The notes below the pieces were generated by a model that worked only from the letters and a program-made list of their open reading frames with translations, made no database searches and was not told the DNA's origin. From Acidobacteriota bacterium (GTDB lineage: Bacteria > Acidobacteriota > Terriglobia > Bryobacterales > Bryobacteraceae), in NCBI GenBank assembly GCA_026394055.1, contig JAPKYZ010000085.1, positions 1-64,000 of the forward strand: 64,000 nucleotides of DNA, given 5' to 3'. This document shows, one piece after another, positions 17,231 through 26,323 of the stretch (its first letter is position 1; each line of letters begins with the position of its first letter). The translations under genes were made by a program, and so were the position numbers.

Positions 17231-17701
17231 TTACTGGCGGTTCTTGCGGGCCATCGCTTCTTTGGCCTCGTCATTGGCCTCTTTGGCGCGTTCGGAGGCG
17301 CGTTTGTCGTGGAGCTTTTTGCCCCGTCCGACGGCTAGTTCAATCTTGATTTTGCCGTTCTTCAAATACATCTTGGTGGGGACAATGGTGAGCCCCTTTT
17401 GCTGAATCGACGTGTGCAGCTTTTCGATCTCGGCCTTGTGCAGCAACAGCTTGCGTTCCCGCACGGGCAGGTGGTTATAGATGTTGCCGTGCGAGTATTC
17501 GCTGATGTGCGCGTTTTTCAGCCACGCCTCGTTGTTCAACACGTCGGCATAGGCGTCACGCAGCTGGATGCGGCCGAGTTTGGCCGCCTTCACTTCGGTG
17601 CCGGTTAAGACCATGCCGGCCTCGTACTTGTCGATCAGCTCGTACTCGTGCCCGGCGCGGCGGTTGTCAGCGAGAATTTTGATGCCGGAAGCAGACTTCA
17701 A
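17231..17701 (-). CDS. smpB: SsrA-binding protein SmpB
   Basis: 156 residues with the complete SmpB fold: [40 protein letters not shown] and the C-terminal tail [20 protein letters not shown]. It delivers tmRNA to stalled ribosomes for trans-translation. The tmRNA gene is not in the window. It is 16 bases from rluE upstream and 35 from pepA downstream, with no terminator seen between them. Confidence 0.95.
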   Translation of the reverse strand: MKSASGIKILADNRRAGHEYELIDKYEAGMVLTGTEVKAAKLGRIQLRDAYADVLNNEAWLKNAHISEYSHGNIYNHLPVRERKLLLHKAEIEKLHTSIQQKGLTIVPTKMYLKNGKIKIELAVGRGKKLHDKRASERAKEANDEAKEAMARKNRQ

Positions 17702-17717
17702 TACACCAGGATAGCGC

Positions 17718-18329
17718 TCAGCGGCGGAAACTGCGCTTGGGCGGGCCCTTCCGGGGCTCCACCACCTTCGCGCGAAGGGCCGCGAGTTCCGGCGGTGTCA
17801 AGTGCCGCCATCTCCCCGGAGCCAGATCCGCCAACCTCAGTTCCCCAATGGCGCACCGGACCAGCCGCAGTGTGGGGAACCCAACGGCAGCGGTCATGCG
17901 GCGTACCTGGCGGTTGCGCCCTTCGGTGAGCGTCAGCGCGATCCAGCCATCGGGAATCGAGTGGCGGACCCGGATCGGCGGATCTCGCGGGGCCAGCGGC
18001 GGGGGCGGTATCCGCTGCACCTGGGCGGGGCGCGTGACGTAATCCTGCACAGCCACCCCTTGCCGCAGCTGCTCGAGCGCCGCCTCGGTGATCTCGCCTT
18101 CCACCTGCACCCAGTACGTCCGCGGGTGCGCAAACTTCGGGTCAGAGAGCCGGTGCTGCAGTGGGCCGTCGCCGGTGAGCAGCATCAGTCCCTCGGAATC
18201 ATGATCCAGCCGGCCGACCGGGTAGACGTCCGGGATGGCGATGAAATCGCGAAGAGTGGGCCGCGTGTCATCGCCTGAAAACTGGCTCAGGACGCCATAC
18301 GGCTTGTGGAAAAGGAGATAAGTATGCAC
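17718..18329 (-). CDS. rluE: 23S rRNA pseudouridine synthase, RluE-like
   Basis: 203 residues. It begins directly with the catalytic fold ([16 protein letters not shown]) and lacks an S4 domain, as in RluE. The catalytic Asp lies in [18 protein letters not shown], and [17 protein letters not shown] is the other family signature. RluE modifies one uridine in domain V of 23S rRNA. RluB/RluF-like enzymes are longer, which favours RluE. It is divergent from the secretin gene with a short shared control region. Confidence 0.85.
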   Translation of the reverse strand: MHTYLLFHKPYGVLSQFSGDDTRPTLRDFIAIPDVYPVGRLDHDSEGLMLLTGDGPLQHRLSDPKFAHPRTYWVQVEGEITEAALEQLRQGVAVQDYVTRPAQVQRIPPPPLAPRDPPIRVRHSIPDGWIALTLTEGRNRQVRRMTAAVGFPTLRLVRCAIGELRLADLAPGRWRHLTPPELAALRAKVVEPRKGPPKRSFRR

Positions 18330-18377
18330 GCCGGTGGACTTTGGCTCGTCAAATGATACGTGAAGCTGCGAGGACCC

Positions 18378-20945
18378 GTGACCTTGAATTTGACCAGGAA
18401 CCTGCCAGTGTACCGTCGAAACCTGTCAGTGTACCGTTGGACGGCCGTCCGCTGCCTGGCACTGGTGCTGCTGGTGCTGGTGTTGGGGGTCCTGGCCCAG
18501 GCCCGCACCCGAAAAGGTGACAAGGCGTTGAAGGCCGGCGACGTGGCCGAAGCCCAGCAGGACTACGGCGCCGCCCTGGAGCACTACGAGGAAGCCCTGA
18601 AGACCGATCCGCGCGACCCATCCTATCTGTTGCGGGTCCGCAAAGCGCGCTTCCGGGCCGGGCAGACGCGGGTGGACTCCGGGCAGAAGCTGCGCAACGA
18701 AGGAAAGCTGGAAGAGGCACTGCGCGAGTTTCAGCGGGCCTTCGCCATCGACCCTTCGTCCTCGATTGCGGAGCAGGAGCTGAAGCGCACCTATCAGATG
18801 ATTGAGCGGCTAAAGAGCGGCGAGACCAAGCAGGAAGATGCGGCCCTGAGCCCGGCCGCCATCGCCCGCAAGGACACCGAAGAGCGCATGGCTTCGCTGC
18901 AGGCGGTGCCGGAATTGAAATCCGTTTCGCGGCTGCCGGCGAATTTGAAGATCAACAATCAGCCCGCCAAGACGCTCTACGACACGGTGGCCAAGCTGGC
19001 CGGGCTCAACGTTTTGTTCGACCAGGACTACATCAATCAAAACCAGGGCAAGAACTTTTCGCTCGACCTGAACAACTCCACCATCGACGAAGCCTTGGAC
19101 TATCTGGCCGTGCTGACCAAGGCCTATTGGAAGCCGCTGTCGGCCAACGCCATCTTCGTCACGCAGGATCAGCAGACCAAGCGCCGCGAATATGAAGACA
19201 ACGTGGTGAAGGTGTTCTATCTCACCAACGTCACCTCGCAACAGGAACTGAACGAAATCGCGGGCGCCATCCGCGCCGTCACCAACCTGCGCCAACTGTT
19301 GACCTACACCGCCCAGATGGCGATTCTGGCGCGCGGCACGGCCGATCAGATTGGCCTGGCGCAGAAGCTGGTGCTCGATCTCGACAAGCCCAAGAGCGAA
19401 GTGGTGATCGACATCATCGTGATGGAGGCCAACCGGACGCGCACCCGATCGCTGGCCGCCACCTTCACCACCAGCGGCAAGCCCGGCATCAACATTCCGG
19501 TCTCGTTTGGCACCACCGCCGCCACCACCACCAGCACCAGCACGACCACCACCACCACCACGACACCGGCCTCCAACCTGACGTTGAACCGTCTGGGCAG
19601 CCTGTCCACCAACAACTTCTCGATTGCTGGACCGGGCGCGCTGGTGCAGGCGCTGCTCGATGACCGCCAGACGCGCGTGCTGCAGAACCCGCAAATCCGG
19701 ACGCTTGACAACGTCAAAGGGACGCTCAAAATCGGTGACCGTTACCCCTACGCCACGGGCAGTTTCCAGCCGGGCATCGGCGGTGTGGGCGCGGGCGTCA
19801 ACCCGCTGGTCTCCACGCAGTTCCAGTTTGCGGAAGTGGGCGTCAACGTCGACATCACGCCCAAGATCCATGGCAGCGAAGAAGTGTCGATGCACATCGA
19901 GATTGAAGTGTCGAACATTCGCGACCAGGTGGACGTGGGCGGCCTCCGTCAGCCCGTCATCGGCCAGCGCAAGGTGTTTGAGGATGTGCGGCTGCGGGAA
20001 GGTGAGGTCAGCGTAATCGGTGGCCTGTCCAGCATCAACAACACGCGCACGCTGGGCGGCATTCCGGGCCTGGCCAGCATCCCCGGCTTTGGCGTGCTGT
20101 TTGGCAGCCAAGGCAACGACAAGAGCGAATCGGAGCTGTTGATCGCGCTGGTGCCGCGCATCGTGCGGTCGGCGGACATCACGGAGGTAAATCTACGTGG
20201 CGTATCCGCCGGCAATGACCAAAATGTGAAGCTCACCTATGGGCCGCGGCCGGAGCCAAAGGTGGCCACGCCCGCGCCCAGCACTCCGGCGGCCAACACG
20301 CCCGAGCCGAACGCTCCGGCGCCGCCCGCAATGGCGGCCCCGGCGGCTCCGCGAGGCACGGCACCAATTCCCGGTCTGCCAATCCCCGGTCTGCCCGCTG
20401 CTGGCGCGCCCGTACCTCAGGCTCCCGTACCCCAGGCTCCCGTACCCCAGGCTCCGGGAGCCGCGCCGGCCGGCCTCAACACTCCGGCACCGGCGCCGGC
20501 GGGCCCGCCGTCAAATGCGAATCCGCAGTTGATCCCAGCGGGTGCGCGGCTGGACCTCAGGACCCTCACCCCGGATGTCTCCCTCAGCGGGACGGTGACC
20601 ATCAGCGTGGAGGCGTCCAATATGCAGGACCTGATGAGCGCTCCGTTCCGTGTGAACTTCGACAAGAACAAACTGCGTCTGCTCGAAGTGGCGCGCGGAC
20701 CGGCGATGACGGCGGACAACCAGCCGGTCTCGTTCTCGCGCGACATCGCCAGCGGGGCCGTCAAGCTGTCGCGGGTCACCGCCGGGGCGGCCGGCTTTAC
20801 CGGCAGCGGAACCCTGGTGACGTTCACGTTCCAGACCCTGCAGAAGGGCCCGGTGACGGTGTCGCTGGAAGATGTGTTGCTTGAGAATTCCAAGAAGGAG
20901 CCGATCACGGTGACGCGCAACTCCGTCACGGTGAATGTGAACTAG
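18378..20945 (+). CDS. TPR-secretin-cohesin protein (type II secretion/type IV pilus outer-membrane channel family)
   Basis: 855 residues from GTG 18378 (GAGGA three bases upstream). In-frame GTGs at 18360, 18408 and 18429 are alternatives. Order: membrane or signal segment ([16 protein letters not shown]); TPR-like repeats ([36 protein letters not shown]); an STN/N-domain ([20 protein letters not shown]); then a secretin core with [20 protein letters not shown] and [21 protein letters not shown] Pro/Ala linker and a C-terminal cohesin-like domain ([20 protein letters not shown]) finish it. Secretins form the outer-membrane gate of secretion or pilus machines. The TPR and cohesin additions are seen in acidobacterial relatives. 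Two pseudopilin genes follow, supporting a type II-like secretion role. Confidence 0.85.
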   Translation: MTLNLTRNLPVYRRNLSVYRWTAVRCLALVLLVLVLGVLAQARTRKGDKALKAGDVAEAQQDYGAALEHYEEALKTDPRDPSYLLRVRKARFRAGQTRVDSGQKLRNEGKLEEALREFQRAFAIDPSSSIAEQELKRTYQMIERLKSGETKQEDAALSPAAIARKDTEERMASLQAVPELKSVSRLPANLKINNQPAKTLYDTVAKLAGLNVLFDQDYINQNQGKNFSLDLNNSTIDEALDYLAVLTKAYWKPLSANAIFVTQDQQTKRREYEDNVVKVFYLTNVTSQQELNEIAGAIRAVTNLRQLLTYTAQMAILARGTADQIGLAQKLVLDLDKPKSEVVIDIIVMEANRTRTRSLAATFTTSGKPGINIPVSFGTTAATTTSTSTTTTTTTTPASNLTLNRLGSLSTNNFSIAGPGALVQALLDDRQTRVLQNPQIRTLDNVKGTLKIGDRYPYATGSFQPGIGGVGAGVNPLVSTQFQFAEVGVNVDITPKIHGSEEVSMHIEIEVSNIRDQVDVGGLRQPVIGQRKVFEDVRLREGEVSVIGGLSSINNTRTLGGIPGLASIPGFGVLFGSQGNDKSESELLIALVPRIVRSADITEVNLRGVSAGNDQNVKLTYGPRPEPKVATPAPSTPAANTPEPNAPAPPAMAAPAAPRGTAPIPGLPIPGLPAAGAPVPQAPVPQAPVPQAPGAAPAGLNTPAPAPAGPPSNANPQLIPAGARLDLRTLTPDVSLSGTVTISVEASNMQDLMSAPFRVNFDKNKLRLLEVARGPAMTADNQPVSFSRDIASGAVKLSRVTAGAAGFTGSGTLVTFTFQTLQKGPVTVSLEDVLLENSKKEPITVTRNSVTVNVN
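18401..18437 (+). repeat. Two direct repeats, 21-base period, in the secretin leader
   Basis: CCTGCCAGTGTACCGT (18401-18416) recurs with one change at 18422-18437. The period of 21 bases equals about two helical turns, as in tandem operator half-sites. Translated, the unit would read [14 protein letters not shown] just before the membrane segment of the secretin. Depending on the true start codon it is either a coding duplication or a regulatory site. Confidence 0.55.
19511..19567 (+). repeat. ACC-rich low-complexity tract encoding poly-Thr
   Basis: A run dominated by ACC triplets encodes an almost pure Thr/Ser stretch inside the secretin gene, probably a flexible exposed loop. Such triplet runs can change length by slippage without breaking the frame. 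Confidence 0.7.
20364..20453 (+). repeat. 15-base tandem repeats in the secretin Pro/Ala linker
   Basis: Two copies of a 15-base unit (20364-20378, 20379-20393; protein PIPGL) and three of another (20409-20423, 20424-20438, 20439-20453; protein PVPQA). The unit length keeps the frame, so linker length can vary between strains. The linker separates the secretin core from the cohesin-like domain. Confidence 0.8.
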
Positions 20946-20947
20946 CG

Positions 20948-21436
20948 ATGCCCGTCCGCCGCGCGAGCCGCCTGCACCGACAGCGCGGCTTAACGTTGAT
21001 CGAGCTGATTGTCGCCTTCACCATCCTGGCGTTGCTGACCTCCATGGCCGTGCCGCTGGCCAAGTACCGCGTCCGCCGGGAGCGGGAGAAGGAGCTGCGC
21101 TTTGCCTTGCGCGAGATCCGCACCGCCATCGACAAGTACAAGGACGCCGCGGACCAGGGACTGCTGGGGCAGATCAAGATTGGCACCGAAGGCTACCCCG
21201 AGAAACTGGACGTGCTGGTGGAAGGCGTCAAGGTGTCACAAGCCGCCACCGACAAGAAGATCCGCTTCCTGCGGCGCATGCCCAAAGATCCCTTTACGGG
21301 CAAGACCGAGTGGGGCCTCCGGTCCACCAACGACGACCCCAAGTCGCTCAGCTGGGGCGGCCAAAATGTGTTTGACGTCTATTCCAAGACCATGGAGAAA
21401 GCCGCCGATGGGACGCCTTATGCCGAGTGGGATTAG
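20948..21436 (+). CDS. Type II secretion pseudopilin (GspG-like)
   Basis: 162 residues. A prepilin leader ends RQRGLTLIELIVAFTILALL: cleavage after Gly, then methylatable Leu and Glu at +5, the class III signature. A long amphipathic helix follows (VRREREKELRFALREIRTAI) and a C-terminal globular part with RMPKDPFTGKTEWGLRS, similar to major pseudopilins. It starts two bases after the secretin stop, so it belongs to the same operon. The prepilin peptidase and the ATPase are not in the window. Confidence 0.85.
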   Translation: MPVRRASRLHRQRGLTLIELIVAFTILALLTSMAVPLAKYRVRREREKELRFALREIRTAIDKYKDAADQGLLGQIKIGTEGYPEKLDVLVEGVKVSQAATDKKIRFLRRMPKDPFTGKTEWGLRSTNDDPKSLSWGGQNVFDVYSKTMEKAADGTPYAEWD

Positions 21437-21851
21437 CGCCGCCGCGCCCTCTGGCCGCCTGACGCGCCGCCGGGTGGGCTTTACCCTGATCGAGCTGCTG
21501 ATCGTGATGGCGATTGTGTCGATCATCGTCTCGATCGCCGTGCCGCTGTACCAGAAGTCGATCATCCGGGCCAAGGAAAGCGTGCTGCGCAACAACCTGT
21601 TCACGCTGCGCACGCTGATCGACGAATACACCTACGACAAACAGAAGGCTCCGCAGACGCTGCAGGACCTGGTGGAAGCCGGCTACCTGCGGCAAATCCC
21701 AGTGGACCCGATTGCGGGTTCCAGCACGGCCTGGAAGATCATCATGGAAGACGCCATGACCAGCGCCAGCCAGTCCGAACCCGGCATCTTCGACGTCCGC
21801 AGCGGGTCCGACAAAAAGAGCCTGGAAGGCACCTCTTACAGCGAGTGGTGA
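21420..21851 (+). CDS. Second type II secretion pseudopilin (GspG-like)
   Basis: 143 residues from ATG 21420, overlapping the first pseudopilin by 17 bases in another frame. The leader ends RRRVGFTLIELLIVMAIVSI, a textbook prepilin cleavage site. The rest (LRNNLFTLRTLIDEYTYDKQ, DLVEAGYLRQIPVDPIAGSS) matches GspG-like proteins. Both pseudopilins share the ending pattern 'YxEW', which suggests an old duplication. Confidence 0.85.
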   Translation: MPSGISAAAPSGRLTRRRVGFTLIELLIVMAIVSIIVSIAVPLYQKSIIRAKESVLRNNLFTLRTLIDEYTYDKQKAPQTLQDLVEAGYLRQIPVDPIAGSSTAWKIIMEDAMTSASQSEPGIFDVRSGSDKKSLEGTSYSEW

Positions 21852-22005
21852 GGCCGCTACTGCTTTTCGAAGACCACTAAAGTGTGCCCCGGTCCGCGAG
21901 AAGGCATCCTGGCGGCATGATGCGTGGGCGGACCATGAGAAGGCAGCCGTCATGGTAAGTTGAACCGGTGCGGCCCGGCGTGGCCCGCCCTGGGAGATTG
22001 GCCCG

Positions 22006-22278
22006 ATGGAATTCGAATGGGACGCTGGTAAGGCAGCATCCAACCTGGAGAAGCACGGTGTCGATTTCGCCGCAGCGATCACGGTGTTCGCCGATCCGCT
22101 GGAAGTGACGATTGCGGACCCGGATCATTCATTTGAGGAGTTCCGGTTTGTCAGCATGGGCCAATCCGAGGCGGGCCGCGTGCTAGTGGTGACGTATACT
22201 GAGCGTGACGGGCGTATCCGCCTCATCAGCGCGCGAGCGGCCACGCCAGGCGAACGGAGAAGATATGAGCACGGCTGA
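22006..22278 (+). CDS. brnT: BrnT family toxin
   Basis: 90 residues with the full BrnT pattern: FEWDAGKAASNLEKHGVDF, AAITVFADPLEVTIAD, LVVTYTERDGRIRLISARAA and the ending TPGERRRYE. BrnT is a RelE-fold ribonuclease that blocks translation. The next gene overlaps it by 14 bases, the usual two-gene arrangement with the antitoxin second. Confidence 0.88.
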   Translation: MEFEWDAGKAASNLEKHGVDFAAAITVFADPLEVTIADPDHSFEEFRFVSMGQSEAGRVLVVTYTERDGRIRLISARAATPGERRRYEHG

Positions 22279-22480
22279 TCCGGATGAGATGAGAACCGAG
22301 TACGACTTCTCCGGCGGGGTTCGTGGACGACATCACGAAGCTTACCGGGCGGGAACCATTGCCGTGTTGCTGGACCCGGATGTTGCTCGCGCGTTCAAGG
22401 ATTCCGAGTCAGTGAATCGGGCGTTGCGTCTACTGCTGGACCTCGCCGAGAATCAGTTGCGGCCGGACCGGGCTGCATAA
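22265..22480 (+). CDS. BrnA-like antitoxin
   Basis: 71 residues. The sequence EYDFSGGVRGRHHEAYRAGT followed by LLDPDVARAFKDSESVNRAL is typical of small proteins encoded after BrnT-like toxins. The C-terminal part can form a ribbon-helix-helix-like DNA-binding element. The ATG at 22265 lies inside brnT, so translation is probably coupled. The 230 bases downstream show no further gene. Confidence 0.75.
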   Translation: MSTADPDEMRTEYDFSGGVRGRHHEAYRAGTIAVLLDPDVARAFKDSESVNRALRLLLDLAENQLRPDRAA

Positions 22481-22710
22481 GCAAACGCCTCCTTTGAGAG
22501 CGGGAGCCGCTGGGCCCAGTCTGCCTGCGAAGAGCCTGATGATTCGTCGCCTTGAACCGGGACGGCCTAGGCCGGCCACCCCGGTTTGATGGGCCTTCGA
22601 CCGTTGCTGTCGCGGCCCGCAGTGTCGGCGCTGGGCCGCTGGTTGTGGCCGGATAGAAGCCCGCACCACAACGACCAGCGGGAGCTCGCCCGTATGTCGA
22701 GTGACCACGC

Positions 22711-25700
22711 CTAGTACACGAACCGCAACCCGAACTGGATATTGCGCGGGTTGCCGCCGGTGACGATCTGGCCGAACTGTGGGCTGGCTACGTCCACGGT
22801 GGAGCCGCGGGCATCCAGCGCCGGGGTATTGGAGATGTTGTACATCTCGGCCCGGAACTGGATGTTGTAGCGCTCACGGAACGGGTTGTTCTTGATCACC
22901 GAGACATCGAAGTTCACCCGGCCGGGGCCGCGGAGGCTGGGCTGGGACAGTGAGTCGGTGGGGATGGTGAAGGCCGGGGCGCGCTCAAACGCCGAGGTAT
23001 CGAACCACTTATTCAGCGTCTGGCCGGAAGAAAGCTCAGCATCCTTCAGCCGGTTGGCGCGGCCGTTGGTGGAGGAGAAGTTGAGCAGGTTGGTCTGATC
23101 CGGCGCCACAATCAGAATCGGCCGGCCCTTCTGCAGCACCGTAATGCCGGAGAACTGCCAGTTACCCGCGACGCGGCTGGCCAGGCCCGTAGTCATGTAC
23201 TTGCGGCCGCGGCCGAAGGGCAGGTCGTAGAGGTAGCTAATGACGATGCGCTGCGGGATGTCGTTGGCCTCGATGCCCTTGTTGTAGCGGGCGTTGTAGA
23301 GGCTGTTGGACGGGCCGACGACCCAGGTGTTCGATTGGGCAGTGGAGGCGATGGTCTTCGAAATGGTGTAGCCCACCGACACCGTCATGCCCTGCGAGTA
23401 CTGCTTTTCCAGGCGGAAGGTCGCGCTCTGGTAGCTCAAGTCGCCATAAGGGTCACGGAAGATCAGCAGGTCAAGATATTGCGGGAAAGGCCGCAGCGCC
23501 TGGCGCCGCTGGATGGTGGGGCCGGAGAGGGCGCCGGAGGTGATCTTGCCAAAGAACGGGTTGGGCACCGGTTGCAGCAGCGCAGCGCCGAGCGTGGCAT
23601 CGTCGGGGTTGTTCTGGTTGCGCTGACGGTTCCAGTAAAGGTGCGTCGTCTTGGAACCGACGTAGGCCGCTTCGAACATCGTGTTCGAGCTGAGCATCCG
23701 CTGGATCGACAGTGACCAGTTGCCCATGTAGGCGTTCGGGCGATAGCGCGTATCGGCGCGGACGTTCTGACCGGCGAAGTTGGTGTTGCGGTCCGGCACG
23801 GTGATGCCACCGGCGAAGGGGTTGGTCCAGGAGCCGCCGACGGGCGGCGTGTTGGGCAGCGCATTGGGCTGACCGAGGAAGAGAGCGTTCGACAGGAAGC
23901 CGCCATTGCCGAAATCGGTGGCCGCCGCGTTCACGCCCAGGTAGGAGGCGTAGAAGATGGCTGCGCCGGAGCGGATGACGGTCTTGTCGTTCAGCTGATA
24001 GGCCAGTCCCAGGCGCGGCGAGAAATTCTTGCGGTTGGGGTCGCTCTGGTAGCCGCCGGGCTCGATCAGCTTGAAGGCGCCGCGCGCGCCGGTGACGGCG
24101 TCGTTCGTGTTCCAGTCGATGTAGCCGATCTGCCCGAACTTCTCGGCATAGGGCGAGGTGTATTCGTAGCGCAGGCCGAGGTTAACCGTCAGCCGGTTGG
24201 TGACGCGCCAGTCATCCTGGAAGTAGCCGCTGTAGTACCACTGCCACAACATCAGCGGACGCGTGATGGTGATGGCGCCGGTCTGGGGTACGCCTAGCAG
24301 GAAGCTGGCGAAGCCATGGCCGCCGTTCAGCGTGGTGGCCGTCGGGTCTGGACCCTGCGTGTAGAGCCGGTCAAAGATGTACTGCCCGGCCGACTGCTGC
24401 GAGTTGAAGGCATTCAGCTTGATCAGCTGCTGCTCATAGCCCATGCGGAACTTATGCCGGGACTTGATCACGGTGAAGTGATATTGGAAGTGCCAGGAAT
24501 CCTGCGGCGCTAGCGTCCGGCCCACGCCGCCCAGCTGATCAAACTCATTGGGAGCCGCGCCCGTCACGGCCAAGCCCGCGCCCTGGGCGTAGGTCTGCAC
24601 CGAGATCTGCGGGAACTGATCGAACAGAATGTTGCGGGTCACCGACGGCGCAAAGCCCAGCGAGCTGACCTTGAAGCCTTCACTTAACGGGCTGGAATCA
24701 AACTGCAGCCGGGTGTAGCTCACCCGCCCTTCGCCCAGCACGTTGGGCGAGAACGTCGAAGTGAAACTGATCAGAGCACTGTTGGCGGGGTTCGAGCTGA
24801 GCGTGCGCGGCGGGAAGCCCGGATTGACGGCCACCGACGTTGTGTTCTTCTGCTCGCGGCCGCCATAACGGCCATAGATGCGGTGCTTGTCGTTGAGGAT
24901 GTGGTCGATACGTCCCAGCCAGGCGTCCTGATTGGTCACCGATTTGCCGCCCCGGAAGTAGTTGTTCACCAGGGAGAAGCCTTCACCGGGACGGTTGGAT
25001 TCCGCCCAAAACGGAGTGACGTTCCGGGAGATCGGGTGGATGCGGTCGGTCGGGATGCGGTTGCCGGGGAAGGCGTCACGGATGAACTGGCCCGGGCGGC
25101 TGGGGTCAGCCCGAGTGGTCAGGTAATCGTAGACCACCGTCAGGCGCCCGGTGCGGTCCAGTGTTTGCGAAAAGTCGCCTTGGCGCTGCGGCGTCGTCGG
25201 CACGGAGGCCAGCGCCTGGTCGGGGCTGCCTTGCCGGATGCCTTCGTAGGTGGCGAAGAAGAAGGTGCGGTTGCGCTTGATCGGACCGCCCAGTGTCGCG
25301 CCGAATTCGTTGCGCTGGAACAGGCCCTTGGGGACGTTGTTGCGGTTGTTCTGCCAGCTGTTGGCGTTCAAGTGATCGTTGCGGAGAAACTCCCAGCCGA
25401 CACCGTGATAGCTGTTGGTGCCGTATTTGGTGGTCATGTTGACGATGCCACCGGCGGCGCGCCCAAACTCCGCCGAATAGTTGGACGTCTCCACTTTGAA
25501 TTCGCCCACGGCCTCGATCGGCACGGTGTAGGCATTGCCGGATTCGGTGCTGCCCCGGCTTTCGCCGCCGTCGATCAGCACGCCGTTCTGTTGCGCCAAG
25601 CCGCCGTTGATCTGGGCCGTGGTGCTGACGCCAACAATGTCGCCGCCGGTGGGCCGCTGGCCGGAGGTGGGCAGAACGCCGGCCGCCGTGGCCGCCAGCG

Positions 25701-26151
25701 CCAGTGGGTTGCGCCCCAGAATCGGCAGCTCCACCACGCGGCGCGCTTCCACCACTTTGCCTAACCCGGAGGTCTGAGCTTCCAGTTGCACCTGCGTGGC
25801 CTTTACCTCCACCGCCTCGGTCACCGTGCCCACTTCGAGTGTCAAGTTGATGGTGGCGGTCAAGCCAACCGTCAAGGTCAAGCCGGAGACGCGGGCGGGG
25901 CGGAAGCCGGCGCTGTCGGCCGTCACTTCGTACTGGCCGGGGGCCAGCGCCGGGACATAGTAAAGACCCGCGGCATTGGCGCTGGCCTTGGAGGTGATGT
26001 TGGTCTGGATATTGCGGATGCTGATGTTGGCGCCAGGGATGACGGCGCCGCTGGAATCGGTGACGCTGCCGGTAACAGTGCAGCGTTCACCCTGTGCGAA
26101 AGCCAGCGCGCTAACGGCACACGCCAGGAGAAGAAGCCGTGAAACGATCAT
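22711..26151 (-). CDS. Oar-like TonB-dependent receptor with carboxypeptidase-regulatory-like domain
   Basis: 1146 residues. Signal peptide MIVSRLLLLACAVSALAFAQ, then a carboxypeptidase-regulatory-like beta-sandwich (about 22-110: TVTGSVTDSSGAVIPGANIS). A plug domain follows (about 120-230, GGDIVGVSTTAQINGGLAQQ) and a large beta-barrel ending GNPRNIQFGLRFVY, with the usual terminal aromatic. This architecture is greatly expanded in Acidobacteria and probably serves uptake of large or bound nutrients; the ligand is unknown. A good SD (AGGTGG) and a strong promoter precede it. It is divergent from the M20 peptidase gene. Confidence 0.92.
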   Translation of the reverse strand: MIVSRLLLLACAVSALAFAQGERCTVTGSVTDSSGAVIPGANISIRNIQTNITSKASANAAGLYYVPALAPGQYEVTADSAGFRPARVSGLTLTVGLTATINLTLEVGTVTEAVEVKATQVQLEAQTSGLGKVVEARRVVELPILGRNPLALAATAAGVLPTSGQRPTGGDIVGVSTTAQINGGLAQQNGVLIDGGESRGSTESGNAYTVPIEAVGEFKVETSNYSAEFGRAAGGIVNMTTKYGTNSYHGVGWEFLRNDHLNANSWQNNRNNVPKGLFQRNEFGATLGGPIKRNRTFFFATYEGIRQGSPDQALASVPTTPQRQGDFSQTLDRTGRLTVVYDYLTTRADPSRPGQFIRDAFPGNRIPTDRIHPISRNVTPFWAESNRPGEGFSLVNNYFRGGKSVTNQDAWLGRIDHILNDKHRIYGRYGGREQKNTTSVAVNPGFPPRTLSSNPANSALISFTSTFSPNVLGEGRVSYTRLQFDSSPLSEGFKVSSLGFAPSVTRNILFDQFPQISVQTYAQGAGLAVTGAAPNEFDQLGGVGRTLAPQDSWHFQYHFTVIKSRHKFRMGYEQQLIKLNAFNSQQSAGQYIFDRLYTQGPDPTATTLNGGHGFASFLLGVPQTGAITITRPLMLWQWYYSGYFQDDWRVTNRLTVNLGLRYEYTSPYAEKFGQIGYIDWNTNDAVTGARGAFKLIEPGGYQSDPNRKNFSPRLGLAYQLNDKTVIRSGAAIFYASYLGVNAAATDFGNGGFLSNALFLGQPNALPNTPPVGGSWTNPFAGGITVPDRNTNFAGQNVRADTRYRPNAYMGNWSLSIQRMLSSNTMFEAAYVGSKTTHLYWNRQRNQNNPDDATLGAALLQPVPNPFFGKITSGALSGPTIQRRQALRPFPQYLDLLIFRDPYGDLSYQSATFRLEKQYSQGMTVSVGYTISKTIASTAQSNTWVVGPSNSLYNARYNKGIEANDIPQRIVISYLYDLPFGRGRKYMTTGLASRVAGNWQFSGITVLQKGRPILIVAPDQTNLLNFSSTNGRANRLKDAELSSGQTLNKWFDTSAFERAPAFTIPTDSLSQPSLRGPGRVNFDVSVIKNNPFRERYNIQFRAEMYNISNTPALDARGSTVDVASPQFGQIVTGGNPRNIQFGLRFVY

Positions 26152-26173
26152 GGTCCACCTTTCTTAAGGCAGC

Positions 26174-26201
26174 ATCATATCGCAGAAAAGACATTCGTCA
26201 A
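26174..26201 (-). promoter_or_regulatory. Sigma-70-type promoter of the TonB-dependent receptor gene
   Basis: On the minus strand TTGACG (26201-26196), a 16-base spacer and TATGAT (26179-26174), each hexamer matching consensus at 5 of 6 bases. The -10 box ends 22 bases before the ATG, giving a short leader with an SD. Confidence 0.65.
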
Positions 26202-26323
26202 CTGTTTTTGTGATCGCGCCAAGTCGCTCCATTTCAGGGGTTTCTGCGCAAAGGTTCCTCGGCCGCACCAGCTGCGGCGGGCTGGCCCCAACGGGCGGGC
26301 TGAGGCGCGGTACCATCCAGAAA

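Noticed and set aside
19511-19567. ACC repeats considered as a CRISPR-like array
   Set aside because: No spacers and no regular repeat unit; it encodes a Thr-rich loop in frame.
22481-22710. Possible gene between the BrnA-like antitoxin and the TonB receptor
   Set aside because: Open frames there are fragments without ribosome sites or recognisable protein sequence, and no clear terminator or repeat was found.
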